A stretch of DNA of 64,000 nucleotides from Bacteroidales bacterium (GTDB lineage: Bacteria > Bacteroidota > Bacteroidia > Bacteroidales > P3): contig JAGCJW010000042.1 in assembly GCA_017647785.1 (NCBI GenBank), positions 1 to 64,000 on the forward strand, in the 5' to 3' direction. Positions 63,991 to 64,000 of this stretch are shown here, piece after piece; position 1 is the stretch's first letter; each line of letters begins with the position of its first letter. A program made the translations under genes and the position numbers. The notes beneath the pieces are model-generated. The model saw only the letters and a list, made by a program, of their open reading frames with translations, was not told the origin of the DNA and made no database searches.

Positions 63991-64000
63991 ATGGCAAACG
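63991..64000 (+). CDS. rpsR: First codons of a gene cut by the window edge, probably rpsR
   Basis: Only ATGGCAAAC and one more base are visible (Met-Ala-Asn). The call rests on the conserved order rpsF-rpsR-rplI, not on the sequence itself. Confidence 0.4.

Overview
This is a very AT-rich chromosomal window from a member of the Bacteroidota, most likely an uncultured Bacteroidales. The assignment rests on four things. There is a type IX secretion system (T9SS: PorU, PorV, PorP/SprF, GldJ). There is a fused LpxC-FabZ. The promoters are of the TTTG-N19-TAnnTTTG type. Ribosome-binding sites are almost absent. I see no insertion sequence, prophage, CRISPR array or rRNA operon; the one RNA gene is tRNA-Phe(GAA) at 43795-43867.

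Layout. 0-5.4 kb: the end of a T9SS cargo gene that appears to start with ATA, then a minus-strand block rpmG, DUF4295, ftsY, an outer-membrane barrel and rimO. 5.6-7.8 kb: lpxC/fabZ and lpxA (lipid A). 7.9-12.2 kb: SDR, FG-GAP-like protein, parE, a free-standing M6-type protease prodomain and ispF. 12.2-19.8 kb: the T9SS block, porU-porV leftward and porP-gldJ rightward. 19.9-28.8 kb: a tightly packed seven-gene run from holA through a TonB receptor, EamA transporter, aguB and aguA (agmatine to putrescine), a WG-repeat protein and DUF4831. 29-31.4 kb: a BspA-like T9SS cargo. 31.7-42.3 kb: sugar-nucleotide and glycan genes (two GT4 enzymes, WbpD-like, WbpB-like, a FemAB/GNAT enzyme resembling VimA, a YdiJ-like FAD/Fe-S dehydrogenase, a PglF/CapD-like dehydratase) plus mnmA. 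42.4-48.2 kb: a small secreted/anchored protein, a hemerythrin-LuxR regulator, tRNA-Phe, a lytic transglycosylase, a large exported protein and an NdpA-like protein. 48.2-52 kb: eno, rpmB, a thioesterase and rpsU-xer-hpf. 52.1-55.6 kb: a 1154-residue protein, probably PPi-type PEP carboxykinase. 55.8-60.2 kb: a small membrane protein, a second BspA-like cargo, Wzz and an O-antigen polymerase/ligase. 60.2-64 kb: secA, rpsF and the first codons of a probable rpsR.

How it fits together. The window holds T9SS cargo genes, the C-terminal signal peptidase/sortase PorU with its shuttle PorV, and enzymes (WbpB, WbpD, VimA-like) of the route known in Porphyromonas to make the sugar to which cargo C-termini are attached. 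Wzz and a Wzy/WaaL-type protein could build or ligate the carrier polysaccharide. A predicted 2-hydroxyglutarate dehydrogenase lies directly in the glycan operon and could recycle the by-product of WbpB.

The least explained signal is non-coding. At least seven intergenic loci carry short tandem repeats with an exact 21-bp period (two helical turns). Three of them are near-identical copies of one element of about 130 bp. A second signal is that clear Shine-Dalgarno sequences occur before only a few genes (rpsU, hpf, eno and the hemerythrin regulator), which suggests a special translational class.
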